DNA of 64,000 nucleotides, taken from assembly GCA_900469965.1 (NCBI GenBank), contig UBZP01000006.1, forward strand, positions 62,001-126,000, written 5' to 3'. The stretch is from Hyphomicrobiales bacterium. Its GTDB lineage: Bacteria; Pseudomonadota; Alphaproteobacteria; Rhizobiales; Rhizobiaceae. Positions 46,463-56,713 of this stretch are shown piece by piece (within the stretch, counting starts at the first letter, position 1; each line of letters starts with the position of its first letter). Under the pieces are notes generated by a model. The model was not told the origin of the DNA, made no database searches, and saw only the letters and a program-made list of their open reading frames with translations. The translations under genes and the position numbers were made by a program.

Positions 46463-46671
46463 GCGTCAGGTCCAATATAACTGGTAGGCAGTCCATCCAC
46501 ATCGGCACGGCGGACGCGGAATCATGCCCGTTTATACTTAACCAACCGTAAACGGAAAATCGCCGCGTGATATTCGATCTGTGGATACGCTCAAAACCAT
46601 CAGAATATGTCCAAGGTTTGGCCGTATTCGCCGGCCCCGTGCAAAAGGCCGGCGATCTGCACCCTTTGCGT

Positions 46672-47625
46672 TCAGAGCTGCCGGCCGATGTCGAGGTAGC
46701 GCTGGCGACGATCGCGCCGCAGCTGCTCGCCCGGCTTGGCCGAAAGCTCGCGCAGCGCATCCGCCACGACGTTGCCCGCCGCCGCAATCACGGTGTCCGG
46801 ATCGCGATGGGCGCCGCCGATCGGCTCGGGGATGATGCCGTCGATCACGCCGAGCGCCTTCAGGTCTTCGGCGGTGATCTTCATGTTGCTGGCCGCTTCC
46901 TTGGCCCGCGTCGAATCGCGCCAGAGGATCGAGGCCGCACCTTCCGGCGAGATCACGCTGTAGATCGCGTGCTGCAGCATGTAGACGCGGTCGCCGGTCG
47001 CAATCGCGATCGCGCCGCCGGACCCGCCCTCGCCGAGGATGACGGAGACGATCGGAACGCGGACGTTGAGACACATCTCGGTGGAGCGGGCGATCGCCTC
47101 CGCCTGGCCGCGCTCCTCGGCGCCGATGCCGGGATAGGCGCCGGCGGTATCGACGAGGGTGATGATCGGCAGTCCGAAGCGGTCCGCCAGTTCCATCACG
47201 CGGATCGCCTTGCGATAGCCTTCCGGGCGGGCGCTGCCGAAATTGTGCTTCAGGCGCGATTTCGTGTCGTTGCCCTTTTCTTGGCCGATGATCGCGACGG
47301 ACTGGCCGCGAAAGCGCCCGAGGCCCGCCTGGATCGCTTCGTCCTCGGCGAACTTGCGGTCGCCGGACAAGGGCGCGAATTCCTCGAACAGCTTCGCCGC
47401 GTAGTCGACGAAATGCGGCCGCTGCGGATGGCGCGCGACCTGCGTCTTCTGCCAGGGGGTCAGCTTGGAGTAGATGTCGACCATCGCCTCGCGCGAGCGC
47501 GCCTCGAGCCGCCCAACCTCGTCCGACGTGTCGATGCTCTCGTCCTCTTCGGCGAGCTTGCGCAGTTCGTGGATCTTGCCTTCGAGGTCCGAGATAGGCT
47601 TTTCGAAGTCGAGGTAATTGTGCAT
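46672..47625 (-). CDS. accA: Acetyl-CoA carboxylase carboxyltransferase subunit alpha
   Basis: A 317-aa AccA. With AccD it transfers carboxyl from carboxybiotin to acetyl-CoA to give malonyl-CoA for fatty acid synthesis. Family landmarks are LDFEKPISDLEGKI at the N-terminus, NFGSARPEGYRKA, the DTAGAYPGIGAEERGQAEA block and GEGGSGGA. Length is normal. It lies alone between xerD and the L,D-transpeptidase gene, on the same strand as both. Confidence 0.95.
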   Translation of the reverse strand: MHNYLDFEKPISDLEGKIHELRKLAEEDESIDTSDEVGRLEARSREAMVDIYSKLTPWQKTQVARHPQRPHFVDYAAKLFEEFAPLSGDRKFAEDEAIQAGLGRFRGQSVAIIGQEKGNDTKSRLKHNFGSARPEGYRKAIRVMELADRFGLPIITLVDTAGAYPGIGAEERGQAEAIARSTEMCLNVRVPIVSVILGEGGSGGAIAIATGDRVYMLQHAIYSVISPEGAASILWRDSTRAKEAASNMKITAEDLKALGVIDGIIPEPIGGAHRDPDTVIAAAGNVVADALRELSAKPGEQLRRDRRQRYLDIGRQL

Positions 47626-47699
47626 GAGATGCGTTTCCGATCGTTTGCTCCAACTGTCCGCCGCGCAAGCTAGAGAGCGACGACGGCGGAATGGCGGCT

Positions 47700-48653
47700 C
47701 TAATCCGGCTTTTTTGCCTGTTTGGCAAGGGGGTGGTGATCCTGCACCAGCCGATGAAGGCGCTCTTCTAGCACATGCGTGTAGATCTGCGTCGTCGAAA
47801 TGTCGGAGTGGCCGAGCAGTTCCTGCACGGCGCGCAGGTCCGCCCCGTTCTGCAGCAGGTGGCTGGCGAAGGCATGGCGGATGACGTGCGGCGACAGCGC
47901 CGCGGCCCGGATGCCGGCGCGTGCGGCCAGCGCCTTGAGATCGCGGGCAAAGACCTGCCGCGGCAGGTATCCTTCCTTCCCCGCGGACGGAAACAGGAAG
48001 GGGCTCTCCTTGGCGTCCTCCTGCCGCTCGCGCTCCTCGGCGAGCGCCGTGCCATAGGACTGCAGGGCCGCCATCGCCGAGCGGGAGAGGGGCACCAGCC
48101 GCTCCTTGCTGCCCTTGCCCTTGACGACGAGAAAGCGGCCGTTCTGCGCCAGCACCGTCGCCGGCAGCGAGACGAGCTCGCTGACGCGCATGCCGGTCGC
48201 ATAGAGAAGCTCGACGAGGGCGTGCATGCGCAGGCGCTGGAGGCGGCCTTCGCCCGGTGCCTGCGCCTCCTGCTCGGCAAGCCCGATCAGGCGGGTGACG
48301 TCGTCGGTCGACAGCGTCTTCGGCAGCGACCGCTCCTTGCGCGGTGCGTCCAGGATGCCGGTGGGATCGGTGTCGCGCACGCCCTCGGCATAGAGGAACT
48401 TGTAGAACTGCCGGAGTGCGGAGAGCCGGCGCGCCTGGGACGAGGCCTTGAAGCCCTGCCGCGCCAGATGGCCGAGATAGGCGCGCAGGTCGTCGGGCTG
48501 CGCCTCGACGATCCGCACCTGCCGCTGCAACAGGAAGGAGCGGGCATCCTCGAGGTCGCGCTCGTAGGATGCGAGCGTATTGGCGGCGGCGCCGCGCTCG
48601 GCGCTCATCATCTCCAGAAAGGCCTCGATCTGGATCGCCGCGCTGTCCCTCAT
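47700..48653 (-). CDS. xerD: Tyrosine recombinase XerD
   Basis: A 317-aa site-specific recombinase for chromosome dimer resolution at dif. The N-terminal core-binding domain (residues 5-95) is followed by the catalytic domain with Arg in TGMRVSEL, Lys in [10 protein letters not shown], HxxR in [10 protein letters not shown], His in LGHSDISTT and Tyr291. The start overlaps the stop of a small upstream gene by ATGA, so I choose 48653. The upstream open frame is longer but has no conserved content. It is chromosomal, not a mobile-element integrase. Confidence 0.93.
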   Translation of the reverse strand: MRDSAAIQIEAFLEMMSAERGAAANTLASYERDLEDARSFLLQRQVRIVEAQPDDLRAYLGHLARQGFKASSQARRLSALRQFYKFLYAEGVRDTDPTGILDAPRKERSLPKTLSTDDVTRLIGLAEQEAQAPGEGRLQRLRMHALVELLYATGMRVSELVSLPATVLAQNGRFLVVKGKGSKERLVPLSRSAMAALQSYGTALAEERERQEDAKESPFLFPSAGKEGYLPRQVFARDLKALAARAGIRAAALSPHVIRHAFASHLLQNGADLRAVQELLGHSDISTTQIYTHVLEERLHRLVQDHHPLAKQAKKPD

Positions 48654-48799
48654 GGCTGGGGGTTCACCCGTTCCGACGGGATGCGGATCGTCACGTCCCG
48701 CGGGCGCGGCTCCACGAAGGTGACGAGGGCAATCATGATCCCGTAGACGATGCCGGCAATGACGGCGCAGAAGAACAGGAAACGGAAGAGGGTGGGCAT
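48650..48799 (-). CDS. Small single-pass membrane protein coupled to xerD
   Basis: A 49-codon gene. The peptide starts with an aromatic-rich helix (residues 4-28, [16 protein letters not shown]) forming one membrane span, then a short charged tail with [13 protein letters not shown] lies about 7 nt before the ATG, and its TGA overlaps the xerD ATG by 4 nt. It is divergent from aroK. I do not recognise a named family, and function is unknown. Confidence 0.65.
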   Translation of the reverse strand: MPTLFRFLFFCAVIAGIVYGIMIALVTFVEPRPRDVTIRIPSERVNPQP

Positions 48800-48922
48800 T
48801 GCGTGCTCCGTGGAACCGGCCTCCTATATCGCCCTGCGGAAGAGCGAGCGCAAGCCGTGCAAGCACTTGACGCTTTCGGTGCTTTTGCAGATACGGAAGG
48901 AAGCAGCAATCGGAATTGCCTG

Positions 48923-49531
48923 ATGATCGGCCTTGTGGAAACCGCCCCTGCGGAGCTTGTGCAGAAAGCGCGTGCGGCGCTCGGCAAGCGCAATCTCGTT
49001 CTGGTCGGCCTGATGGGCGCGGGGAAATCGGCCATCGGCCGGCTGGTGGCGCAACAGCTGTCGGTGCCGTTCATCGATTCCGATCACGAAATCGAGCGGG
49101 TCTCGCGCATGTCGATCTCCGATCTCTTCGCCGCCTACGGCGAGGAGGAGTTTCGGGCGCTGGAGAGCCGGGTGATGAAGCGGCTCCTGAAGAGCGGCCC
49201 GCGCGTCGTTTCGACCGGCGGCGGCGCCTTCATCAACGAGCGCACCCGCAAGCACATCAAGCGCGGCGGCCTGACGATCTGGCTGAAGGCGGATCTCGAT
49301 GTCCTGTGGGAGCGGGTCAGCAAGCGCGACACGCGGCCGCTTCTGAAGACCGAAAACCCCAGACAGACACTGGAAAACCTGATGAACGCCCGCTACCCGA
49401 TCTATGCGGAGGCGGACCTCACCGTCCAGTCGCGCGACGTGCGCAAGGAAATCATCGCCGACGAGGTTCTCGCCGCCGTCGCCGCCAGCGCCGATACCAG
49501 CGCCGATACCAGCCATGAAGTGATGCCATGA
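48923..49531 (+). CDS. aroK: Shikimate kinase
   Basis: A 202-aa AroK phosphorylating shikimate with ATP. The P-loop is GLMGAGKS (29-36), the shikimate-binding D/R pair lies in FIDSDHEIE, and the GGGAF lid-side motif and the R-K-R region follow. The ATG at 48923 has no strong ribosome site, so the start may be slightly different. Its stop overlaps the aroB start (ATGA). A 12-bp tandem repeat extends the C-terminus with [10 protein letters not shown]. Confidence 0.92.
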   Translation: MIGLVETAPAELVQKARAALGKRNLVLVGLMGAGKSAIGRLVAQQLSVPFIDSDHEIERVSRMSISDLFAAYGEEEFRALESRVMKRLLKSGPRVVSTGGGAFINERTRKHIKRGGLTIWLKADLDVLWERVSKRDTRPLLKTENPRQTLENLMNARYPIYAEADLTVQSRDVRKEIIADEVLAAVAASADTSADTSHEVMP

Positions 49532-50655
49532 CAGATACCTCTTCGACCCGCCGCACCGTTCGCGTGGAGCTTGGCGACCGCTCCTACGACATCCTGATCG
49601 GGCCCGGCCTCATCGCCGCCGCCGGGTCGGAAATCGCGGCCCGACTGAAGGGACGCCGCATCGCTATCGTCACCGACGCGCATGTCGGCCCGGTCTATCT
49701 CGATCCCTTCATGCGCTCGCTCGCCGACAAGGGGATCGAGGCGGTCTCGCTCGTGCTGCCGGCCGGCGAGAAGACGAAGAGCTTCGAGCACCTGATGACG
49801 GTCTGCGACAGCGTGCTCGGCGCCCGCATCGAGCGCAACGACGCGGTGGTGGCGCTCGGCGGCGGCGTCATCGGCGACCTCACCGGATTTGCCGCCGGCA
49901 TCGTGCGGCGCGGCTCGCGCTTCATCCAGGTGCCCACCTCGCTGCTCGCCCAGGTGGATTCGTCCGTCGGCGGCAAGACCGGCATCAATTCGCGCCACGG
50001 CAAGAACCTGATCGGCGTCTTCCATCAGCCCGACCTCGTGCTCGCTGATACCGACGTGCTCGACACGCTGTCGCCGCGCGAGTTCCGCGCCGGCTATGCG
50101 GAGGTGGCGAAATACGGGCTGATCGACAAGCCGGATTTCTTCGCCTGGCTGGAAAAGAACTGGAAGGACATCTTCTCCGGCGGCGCCGCCCGCATCGAGG
50201 CGATCGCGACAAGCTGCCAGGCCAAGGCCGACGTGGTCGCGGCCGACGAGCGCGAAAACGGCCTGCGCGCGCTGCTGAACCTCGGCCACACCTTCGGCCA
50301 TGCCCTGGAGGCGGCCACCGAATATGACAGCCGCCGCCTCGTCCACGGCGAGGGCGTAGCGATCGGCATGGTGCTGGCGCACCAGTTCTCGGCGCGGATG
50401 AACCTTGCGAGCCCGGATGCCGCCCGCCGCGTCGAGGCGCATCTGAAGGACGTCGGACTGCCGGTGTCGATGCGCGAGATCCCGGGCGAGCTGCCGCCGG
50501 CGGAGCGGCTGATGGATGCGATCGCCCAGGACAAGAAGGTGAAGAGCGGCAAGCTGACCTTCATCCTGACGCGCGGCATCGGCCAGTCCTTCGTGGCCGA
50601 CGACGTGCCGGCGTCGGAAGTCCTCTCCTTCCTGAAGGACAAGTATTTGCGATGA
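49528..50655 (+). CDS. aroB: 3-dehydroquinate synthase
   Basis: A 375-aa AroB that converts DAHP to 3-dehydroquinate using NAD and a divalent metal. Landmarks are GGGVIGDLTGFAA with the NAD loop, PTSLLAQVDSSVGGKT, and the metal-binding region HTFGHALE and HGEGVAIGM. It overlaps aroK at the start and the tlyC-like gene at its end (ATGA at 50652-50655), so aroK-aroB-tlyC are one coupled unit. Length is normal. Confidence 0.95.
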   Translation: MTDTSSTRRTVRVELGDRSYDILIGPGLIAAAGSEIAARLKGRRIAIVTDAHVGPVYLDPFMRSLADKGIEAVSLVLPAGEKTKSFEHLMTVCDSVLGARIERNDAVVALGGGVIGDLTGFAAGIVRRGSRFIQVPTSLLAQVDSSVGGKTGINSRHGKNLIGVFHQPDLVLADTDVLDTLSPREFRAGYAEVAKYGLIDKPDFFAWLEKNWKDIFSGGAARIEAIATSCQAKADVVAADERENGLRALLNLGHTFGHALEAATEYDSRRLVHGEGVAIGMVLAHQFSARMNLASPDAARRVEAHLKDVGLPVSMREIPGELPPAERLMDAIAQDKKVKSGKLTFILTRGIGQSFVADDVPASEVLSFLKDKYLR

Positions 50656-51518
50656 CGCGACCGAACGGTGTCCTGCGGTGGCTTTTCGGGTGTCTCGGCC
50701 TGGCGGCCTCCGGGGAGGCCGTGCCTGCGCCCGGGCCGGCAGAGGTCCGCGGCATTGCCGCGCCGGCCGGTCGCGAGCCGGTGTTACGGGACAGGGAGCG
50801 GGACCGGGAGCGCAGCACTTCGCTGTCCGACCTCGACGAGCTCGAGGTTTCCGACGTCATGGTGCACCGGACCGCCATGCGCGGCATCAATGCCGACGAG
50901 GCGCCCGAGGCGATCGTCCGCACGGTCCTCGACAGCCCCTTTTCCCGCATGCCGCTCTGGCGCGGCTCGACCGACAACATCATCGGCGTGATCCACCAGG
51001 CGGCGATGCTGCGCGCGCTCGTCGAGGCGGGTTCGGAGGCGAGCGCCATCGATCTTTCCAGGGTGGCGGAAAAGCCCTGGTTCGTTCCCGACACCACCGG
51101 GCTGAAGGAGCAGCTGGGCGCCTTCCTGCGGCGGGGACGGCACTTCGCCATCGTCGTCGACGAATACGGCGAGGTGCAGGGGCTCGTCACCATCAGCGAC
51201 ATCCTGGAGGAGATCGCGGGCGAGGCCTCCAACGAGCGGGAGTTCGGCCTTCAGGGCGTGCGGCAGGAGCCGGACGGCTCGATCGTCGTCGACGGCAGCG
51301 TGGCGATCCGCGACCTCAACCGTGCGCTCGACTGGTCGTTGCCGGACGAGGAGGCGACGACGATCGCCGGCCTCGTCATCCACGAATCGAAGCTGATCCC
51401 GGAAGAGCGGCAGGCCTTCACCTTCCACGGCAAGCGCTTCATCGTCATGAAGCGGGTCAAGAACCGGATCACCCGGCTGCGCATCCGTCCGGTCGAGGGG
51501 ACGGCAAGCAGGGGCTGA
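50652..51518 (+). CDS. CBS-domain CorC/TlyC-like protein
   Basis: A 288-aa protein of the CorC/HlyC type. After a 55-residue N-terminal segment there are two CBS domains (about 65-190; LEVSDVMVHRTAM and DEYGEVQGLVTISDILEE) and a C-terminal CorC_HlyC transporter-associated domain. The N-terminal DUF21 membrane region of full CNNM-like proteins is missing; only one hydrophobic segment (about 10-18) is visible. Such proteins take part in magnesium/cobalt efflux or membrane integrity. It is coupled to aroB and abuts bolA end to end. Confidence 0.85.
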   Translation: MTRPNGVLRWLFGCLGLAASGEAVPAPGPAEVRGIAAPAGREPVLRDRERDRERSTSLSDLDELEVSDVMVHRTAMRGINADEAPEAIVRTVLDSPFSRMPLWRGSTDNIIGVIHQAAMLRALVEAGSEASAIDLSRVAEKPWFVPDTTGLKEQLGAFLRRGRHFAIVVDEYGEVQGLVTISDILEEIAGEASNEREFGLQGVRQEPDGSIVVDGSVAIRDLNRALDWSLPDEEATTIAGLVIHESKLIPEERQAFTFHGKRFIVMKRVKNRITRLRIRPVEGTASRG

Positions 51519-51800
51519 CTACCAGGCGACGGGTTCGCCGGGTGCGGCCGTCTCGATCGCCAGCGCATGCAGGCCGGCGTCGAACTCCTCGCGGACGAGC
51601 TCGTTGACCATCCGGTGGCGGGCGATGCGGGTCTTGCCGGCGAACTGCGCGGCAACGATGCGGATGCGCATGTGCGTCTCGCCCCCGCCGTCGAACCCGG
51701 GCTGGTGGCCGGCGTGGAGATGGCTCTCGTTCAACACTTCCAGCCGCTCTGGCGAAAGCGCCTCGGTCAACCTATATTCTATCCGGGATTTGACTGTCAT
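51519..51800 (-). CDS. bolA: BolA-family protein
   Basis: A 93-aa BolA. The class II KH-like fold carries HLHAGH, SFDGGGETHMRIRIV and the conserved RHRMVN with its histidine used for [2Fe-2S] binding with a monothiol glutaredoxin. It has no Cys of its own near that site. The start 51800 begins the fold; an upstream frame to 51866 is not conserved. It ends one base after the tlyC-like stop on the other strand, so both genes share no spacer. Confidence 0.9.
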   Translation of the reverse strand: MTVKSRIEYRLTEALSPERLEVLNESHLHAGHQPGFDGGGETHMRIRIVAAQFAGKTRIARHRMVNELVREEFDAGLHALAIETAAPGEPVAW

Positions 51801-51921
51801 CGACCCGCCCTGGGATGCCGCGCAACCGTGCGGTCCTGCGCGAAAATGATCCCACAAAGCCAGCAAGAAACCGCTTTGTCAATTCTTGTCGTGCTCCGTC
51901 GCGAGCCCCATAATCGGACCC

Positions 51922-52545
51922 ATGAAACTCGATTCAAAATACTTCGACCGGATACGGACACGCCGGCGCGTGGAGCGTCCGGAACCCGTCGCGCCGACCT
52001 GCCAATGGGACGGCTGCGAGCAGGCGGGCGTGCACCGCGCGCCGGTCGGGCGCAATGCCGAAGGCCAGTTCTTCCTCTTCTGCTTCGAGCACGTGAAGGA
52101 ATACAACAAGGGCTACAACTACTTTTCCGGCCTGTCGGACTCAGAGATCGCCCGCTACCAGAAGGAGGCGATCACCGGCCATCGCCCGACCTGGACGATG
52201 GGCGTCAACAAGACCGCCAAGAACGGGCCGGTGCACGGCAACGTGCGTTCGGGCACGGCCGGCGCCCACCATCGCATCCGCGATCCGTTCGGCTTCGTCG
52301 CCGAGGGGCGGGGCGGCGGGCCGCGCATGCAGCCGCGGGCGCGCAAGCTGAAGACGCTCGAGGCCAAGGCCTTCGATACGCTGGGCCTGCAGGCGAGTGC
52401 GACGGCCGACGACATCAAGGCCGCCTACAAGGCGCTTGTCAAAAAGCACCATCCCGACGCAAATGGCGGAGACAGGGGATCGGAAGAGCGTTTTCGGGCG
52501 GTCATCCAAGCATATCAATTGTTAAAGCAGGCCGGCTTCTGCTAG
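51922..52545 (+). CDS. DnaJ-like protein with C-terminal J domain
   Basis: A 207-aa protein. The J domain is at the C-terminus (about 150-207) with HPD at 177-179 and helix-I stretch AFDTLGLQ. The N-terminal part holds Cys27, Cys32 and Cys54, which could bind metal, and basic segments; there is no G/F region. It should stimulate a DnaK-type chaperone for a specific client. It is divergent from bolA and upstream of cobS-cobT, a conserved rhizobial neighbourhood. Confidence 0.85.
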   Translation: MKLDSKYFDRIRTRRRVERPEPVAPTCQWDGCEQAGVHRAPVGRNAEGQFFLFCFEHVKEYNKGYNYFSGLSDSEIARYQKEAITGHRPTWTMGVNKTAKNGPVHGNVRSGTAGAHHRIRDPFGFVAEGRGGGPRMQPRARKLKTLEAKAFDTLGLQASATADDIKAAYKALVKKHHPDANGGDRGSEERFRAVIQAYQLLKQAGFC

Positions 52546-52606
52546 AGCAGGTCGGCAGCAACAGGACTTAAGGGCGGATGCGAGCGGCGTCTGCTGCGGA
52601 GACATT

Positions 52607-53605
52607 ATGAGCAAGATGGATCTCGACATTTCCAACCTCCCCGACACCACGGTTTCGGTGCGGGAGGTCTTCGGCATCGACACGGACATCCGCGTCCCGG
52701 CCTATTCCAAGGCCGACGCCTATGTGCCTGATCTCGATCCGGACTACCTCTTCGATCGTCAGACCACGCTCGCCATCCTCGCAGGCTTCGCCCACAACCG
52801 CCGCGTGATGGTCTCCGGCTATCACGGCACCGGCAAGTCCACCCATATCGAACAGGTCGCCGCGCGCCTCAACTGGCCCTGCGTGCGCGTCAACCTCGAC
52901 AGCCATGTCAGCCGTATCGATCTCGTCGGCAAGGATGCGATCGTGGTCAAGGACGGCATGCAGGTCACCGAGTTCAAGGACGGCATCCTGCCCTGGGCCT
53001 ACCAGCACAATGTCGCGCTCGTCTTCGACGAATACGACGCCGGCCGGCCGGACGTCATGTTCGTCATCCAGCGCGTGCTGGAATCCTCCGGCCGCCTGAC
53101 GCTGCTCGACCAGAGCCGCGTCATCCGCCCGCATCCGGCCTTCCGCCTGTTCGCCACGGCCAACACCGTCGGCCTCGGCGACACGACCGGCCTCTATCAC
53201 GGCACCCAGCAGATCAACCAGGCGCAGATGGACCGCTGGTCGATCGTCACCACGCTGAACTACCTGCCGCACGACAACGAGGTCGACATCGTCGCCGCCA
53301 AGGTGAAGTCGCTCTCCGGCCGCAAGGACGGGCGCGAGACGATCTCGCGCATGGTCCGCGTCGCCGACCTCACCCGCGCCGCCTTCATCAACGGCGACCT
53401 CTCCACCGTGATGAGCCCGCGCACCGTGATCACCTGGGCCGAGAACGCCGAGATCTTCGGCGACATCGCCTTTGCCTTCCGCGTGACCTTCCTCAACAAG
53501 TGCGACGAGCTGGAGCGGGCGCTGGTCGCCGAGCACTACCAGCGCGCCTTCGGGGTCGAGCTGAAGGAAAGTGCGGCCAACATCGTGCTGGAGGCCACGG
53601 CCTGA
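52607..53605 (+). CDS. cobS: Cobaltochelatase subunit CobS
   Basis: A 332-aa AAA+ MoxR-like ATPase. Walker A is GYHGTGKS (71-78), Walker B lies in LVFDEYD, and the Sensor-1 Asn is in ATANT. CobS and CobT form the ATPase ring that drives cobalt insertion by CobN into hydrogenobyrinic acid a,c-diamide in the aerobic B12 pathway. It is 18 nt before cobT. Length is normal. Confidence 0.95.
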   Translation: MSKMDLDISNLPDTTVSVREVFGIDTDIRVPAYSKADAYVPDLDPDYLFDRQTTLAILAGFAHNRRVMVSGYHGTGKSTHIEQVAARLNWPCVRVNLDSHVSRIDLVGKDAIVVKDGMQVTEFKDGILPWAYQHNVALVFDEYDAGRPDVMFVIQRVLESSGRLTLLDQSRVIRPHPAFRLFATANTVGLGDTTGLYHGTQQINQAQMDRWSIVTTLNYLPHDNEVDIVAAKVKSLSGRKDGRETISRMVRVADLTRAAFINGDLSTVMSPRTVITWAENAEIFGDIAFAFRVTFLNKCDELERALVAEHYQRAFGVELKESAANIVLEATA

Positions 53606-53623
53606 CGGCCCGGCAGGTGAGAG

Positions 53624-55525
53624 ATGGCTGCTCGCGGTGACAATTCCAGACCCAGGCCCGGCGCGCCGGTCGACGTCGAGCCGTTCCGGCGGGCGCTGAC
53701 GGGCTGCATCCGCTCGGTCGCCGGCGATGCCGAGATCGAGGTGGTGTTCGCCAACGAGCGGCCGGGGCTGACCGGCGAGCGCATGCGCCTGCCGGAGATT
53801 TCCAAGCGGCCGACGCGCGAGGAGCTTGCCGTCACCCGCGGGCTCGGCGATTCCATGGCGCTGCGCAAGGCCTGCCACGATCCGCGCATCCATGCCACCA
53901 TGTCGCCGCAGGGGGCGGACGCCCGTTCCGTGTTCGATGCCGTCGAGCAGGCCCGCGTCGAGGCGATCGGCTCCAACCGCATGAGCGGCATGGCCGACAA
54001 CATCAATTCCATGCTGTCGGAGAAATACGCCCGCGCCAATTTCGGCGCGATCACCCGCCAGGCGGATGCGCCGCTGGAAGAGGCGGTGGCATTGCTCGTG
54101 CGCGAGAAGCTCACCGGGCAGAAGCCGCCGGAGACCGCCGGCAAGGTGCTCGACCTGTGGCGCTCCTTCATCGAGGAGAAGGCCGGCGGTGACTTTCCGG
54201 GCCTTGCCGGCGCGATCAACGACCAGCAGGCCTTCGCCAAGATCGTCCGCCACATGCTCGCCTCGATGAACGTCGCCGAGGACATCGGCGAGGAGGACAG
54301 CGAGCCGGACGACCAGGAGAGCCAGACCGACGAGGACCAGCCGCGCAGCAACGAGGAAGACGAGAGCGACAGCCAGGAGGAAGCCGGCGACGAGGCCGCA
54401 CCCGCCGACGAGAACGAGACGGCGCAGGAGCAGATGGAAGAAGGCGAGATGGACGGCGCGGAGATTTCCGACGACGAACTCGCCGACGAGGAGAACGAGG
54501 ACAGCGAGACGCCGGGCGAGGTGCGCCGGCCGAGCATCTTCGGCGACTTCAACGAGAAGGTCGACTATTCGGTGTTCACCGAGGCGTTCGACGAGACCAT
54601 CACCGCCGAGGAGCTCTGCGACGAAAGCGAACTGGAACGGCTGCGCGCCTTCCTCGACAAGCAGCTCGCGCACCTGCAGGGTGCGGTGGGCCGGCTCGCC
54701 AACCGGCTGCAGCGCCGGCTGATGGCGCAGCAGAACCGTTCCTGGGAGTTCGACCTGGAGGAGGGCTATCTCGATTCCGCCCGCCTGCAGCGCATCATCA
54801 TCGATCCGATGCAGCCGCTGTCCTTCAAGCGCGAAAAGGATACGAACTTCCGCGACACCGTCGTGACGCTTCTGATCGACAATTCCGGCTCGATGCGCGG
54901 GCGGCCGATCACGGTGGCCGCGACCTGCGCCGATATCCTCGCGCGCACGCTCGAGCGCTGCGGCGTCAAGGTCGAGATCCTCGGCTTCACCACCAAGGCC
55001 TGGAAGGGCGGGCAGGCGCGGGAGCAGTGGCTCGCCAGCGGCAAGCCGCAGTCACCCGGCCGCCTCAACGACCTGCGCCACATCATCTACAAGTCGGCGG
55101 ACGCGCCGTGGCGTCGGGCCCGGCGCAACCTGGGCCTGATGATGCGCGAGGGGCTCCTGAAGGAGAACATCGACGGCGAGGCGCTGATCTGGGCGCACAA
55201 CCGGCTGCTCGGCCGGCCCGAACAGCGGCGCATCCTGATGATGATCTCCGACGGCGCGCCGGTCGACGATTCCACGCTGTCGGTCAATCCGGGCAACTAT
55301 CTTGAGCGGCACCTGCGCGCGGTGATCGAGCAGATCGAGACGCGCTCGCCGGTCGAGCTGCTGGCGATCGGCATCGGCCACGACGTCACCCGCTACTATC
55401 GCCGCGCGGTGACGATCGTCGACGCCGACGAGCTCGCGGGTGCGATGACCGAGCAGCTCGCCTCGCTGTTTGCCGACGAGAGCACGAGCCGCAGGCGGCC
55501 GGGCAGCCTTCGCCGCGCCGGCTGA
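53624..55525 (+). CDS. cobT: Cobaltochelatase subunit CobT
   Basis: A 633-aa CobT. An N-terminal folded domain is followed by a strongly acidic linker (about 220-300, mostly D and E) and a C-terminal VWA domain with MIDAS motif DNSGS (Asp419, Ser421, Ser423) and DGAPVDD late. It pairs with CobS to chelate cobalt. The acidic linker is typical of the family. It is followed by an unrelated secreted esterase-like gene. Confidence 0.95.
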   Translation: MAARGDNSRPRPGAPVDVEPFRRALTGCIRSVAGDAEIEVVFANERPGLTGERMRLPEISKRPTREELAVTRGLGDSMALRKACHDPRIHATMSPQGADARSVFDAVEQARVEAIGSNRMSGMADNINSMLSEKYARANFGAITRQADAPLEEAVALLVREKLTGQKPPETAGKVLDLWRSFIEEKAGGDFPGLAGAINDQQAFAKIVRHMLASMNVAEDIGEEDSEPDDQESQTDEDQPRSNEEDESDSQEEAGDEAAPADENETAQEQMEEGEMDGAEISDDELADEENEDSETPGEVRRPSIFGDFNEKVDYSVFTEAFDETITAEELCDESELERLRAFLDKQLAHLQGAVGRLANRLQRRLMAQQNRSWEFDLEEGYLDSARLQRIIIDPMQPLSFKREKDTNFRDTVVTLLIDNSGSMRGRPITVAATCADILARTLERCGVKVEILGFTTKAWKGGQAREQWLASGKPQSPGRLNDLRHIIYKSADAPWRRARRNLGLMMREGLLKENIDGEALIWAHNRLLGRPEQRRILMMISDGAPVDDSTLSVNPGNYLERHLRAVIEQIETRSPVELLAIGIGHDVTRYYRRAVTIVDADELAGAMTEQLASLFADESTSRRRPGSLRRAG

Positions 55526-55577
55526 GGCCCAATCGAAACCCACTGCGCCACGCGCGATCGCCGGGCATGGAGAGCTG

Positions 55578-56579
55578 ATGACGCGACTGTCCGCCCTGTT
55601 TGCCACAGCGCTTGCCGTGACGGTCGTCGCCGCGCCCGGCGCCGCGACCGGCGTCGCCGTCGAAATCGACAGCCGGACGATCTCGCACTTCGGCGTCGGC
55701 TCCGCCGCCCGCGCCTTCGGCAAGCTCGAGTTCGTCGGCGGGCTGATGTATTCCTCGCCGAACGCGCTCGTCGGCGCCGTGTCCTCGATCCGCTTCCGCC
55801 CGGATCACAAGCATTTCGTCGCGGTCCTCGATACCGGCCACTGGATGACGGGCTCGATCGAGCGCGACGAGGAGGGCGCGCTTGCGGGGCTCGCCGACGT
55901 CAAGATCAGTTCGATGCTGAATGCGGACGGCAAGGACGAGAACTCCAAATACCTGATGGATGCGGAGGGGCTGGCGCTCGCGCCGGGGGCGGCGATCGTC
56001 AGCTACGAGCAGAACCATCGCGTCGACGTCTATCCCGACCCCGGCCTAGAGACGTCGGGGCCGAAGGCGCGCTACGACATCCCCTATCCGCGCTGGGAGA
56101 TCCGCATCAATCGCGGCTTCGAGACGATCGCGGTCTCGCCCGAGGACGGGCCGCTGGCGGGGGCGCCGGTGATCGTCGCCGAGCGCAGTCTCGATGCGCA
56201 GGGCAACATGATGGCTGCGATCCTCGACGGGCCGTTGAAAGGCACGTTTTCGGTCGTCCGCAACGACCCCTACGACGCCACCGACGGCGGCTTCCTGCCG
56301 AATGGCGACCTCTTGCTGCTCGAGCGCCGGTTCCGGCTGTCGGACGGCGTGGGCATGCGCATCCGGCGCATCAAGGCGGAGGACATCCGCCCCGGCGCCG
56401 TCGTCGACGGCGAGGTGCTGATCGATGCGGACATGAGCTACCAGATCGACAATATGGAAGGCCTGGACGTGATGCAGCTGCCGGACGGCGATATCCGCAT
56501 CGTCATCGTCTCCGACGACAACCACTCGATCCTGCAGCGCAACCTGATGCTGGAGTTCCGCCTGATCGGCGGCCTCTGA
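55578..56579 (+). CDS. Secreted esterase-like/phytase-type beta-propeller protein
   Basis: A 333-aa exported protein of the esterase-like activity of phytase family. A signal peptide (about 1-23) precedes a beta-propeller with LEFVGGLMYSS, RFRPDHKHFVAVLDTGHW, and the DGGFLPNGDLLLLERRF segment. True phytase activity is not proven by family. The start 55578 follows GGAGAGCTG. It is 52 nt after cobT but has no B12 link. Confidence 0.82.
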   Translation: MTRLSALFATALAVTVVAAPGAATGVAVEIDSRTISHFGVGSAARAFGKLEFVGGLMYSSPNALVGAVSSIRFRPDHKHFVAVLDTGHWMTGSIERDEEGALAGLADVKISSMLNADGKDENSKYLMDAEGLALAPGAAIVSYEQNHRVDVYPDPGLETSGPKARYDIPYPRWEIRINRGFETIAVSPEDGPLAGAPVIVAERSLDAQGNMMAAILDGPLKGTFSVVRNDPYDATDGGFLPNGDLLLLERRFRLSDGVGMRIRRIKAEDIRPGAVVDGEVLIDADMSYQIDNMEGLDVMQLPDGDIRIVIVSDDNHSILQRNLMLEFRLIGGL

Positions 56580-56589
56580 CAAAGAGAAA

Positions 56590-56617
56590 GGCCGCCTGCG
56601 GTCTCCCACAGGCGGCC
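56590..56617. terminator. Terminator between convergent genes
   Basis: A 9-bp GC stem (56590-56598 with 56609-56617) with a 10-nt loop. The minus strand continues with CTTTCTCTTT, so it should end the minus-strand transporter transcript; the plus strand lacks T and would terminate only weakly. Confidence 0.6.
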
Positions 56618-56713
56618 AGCCGATCCCCGCGACAGCTCTTGTTGTTCGCCGCCTGAGCGGCCTTCTCGGATGTCGTCAGGACGACGATCCGGCGGGGGAA
56701 ACGCGAAAGAGGT

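Noticed and set aside
46630-46653. GCCGGCC/GGCCGGC hairpin after accA
   Set aside because: Seven pairs with a 10-nt loop but no U-run on the accA strand; termination there cannot be claimed.
52546-52606. Possible cobalamin riboswitch before cobS
   Set aside because: The gap is only 61 bp and shows no B12-box-like sequence; none is called.
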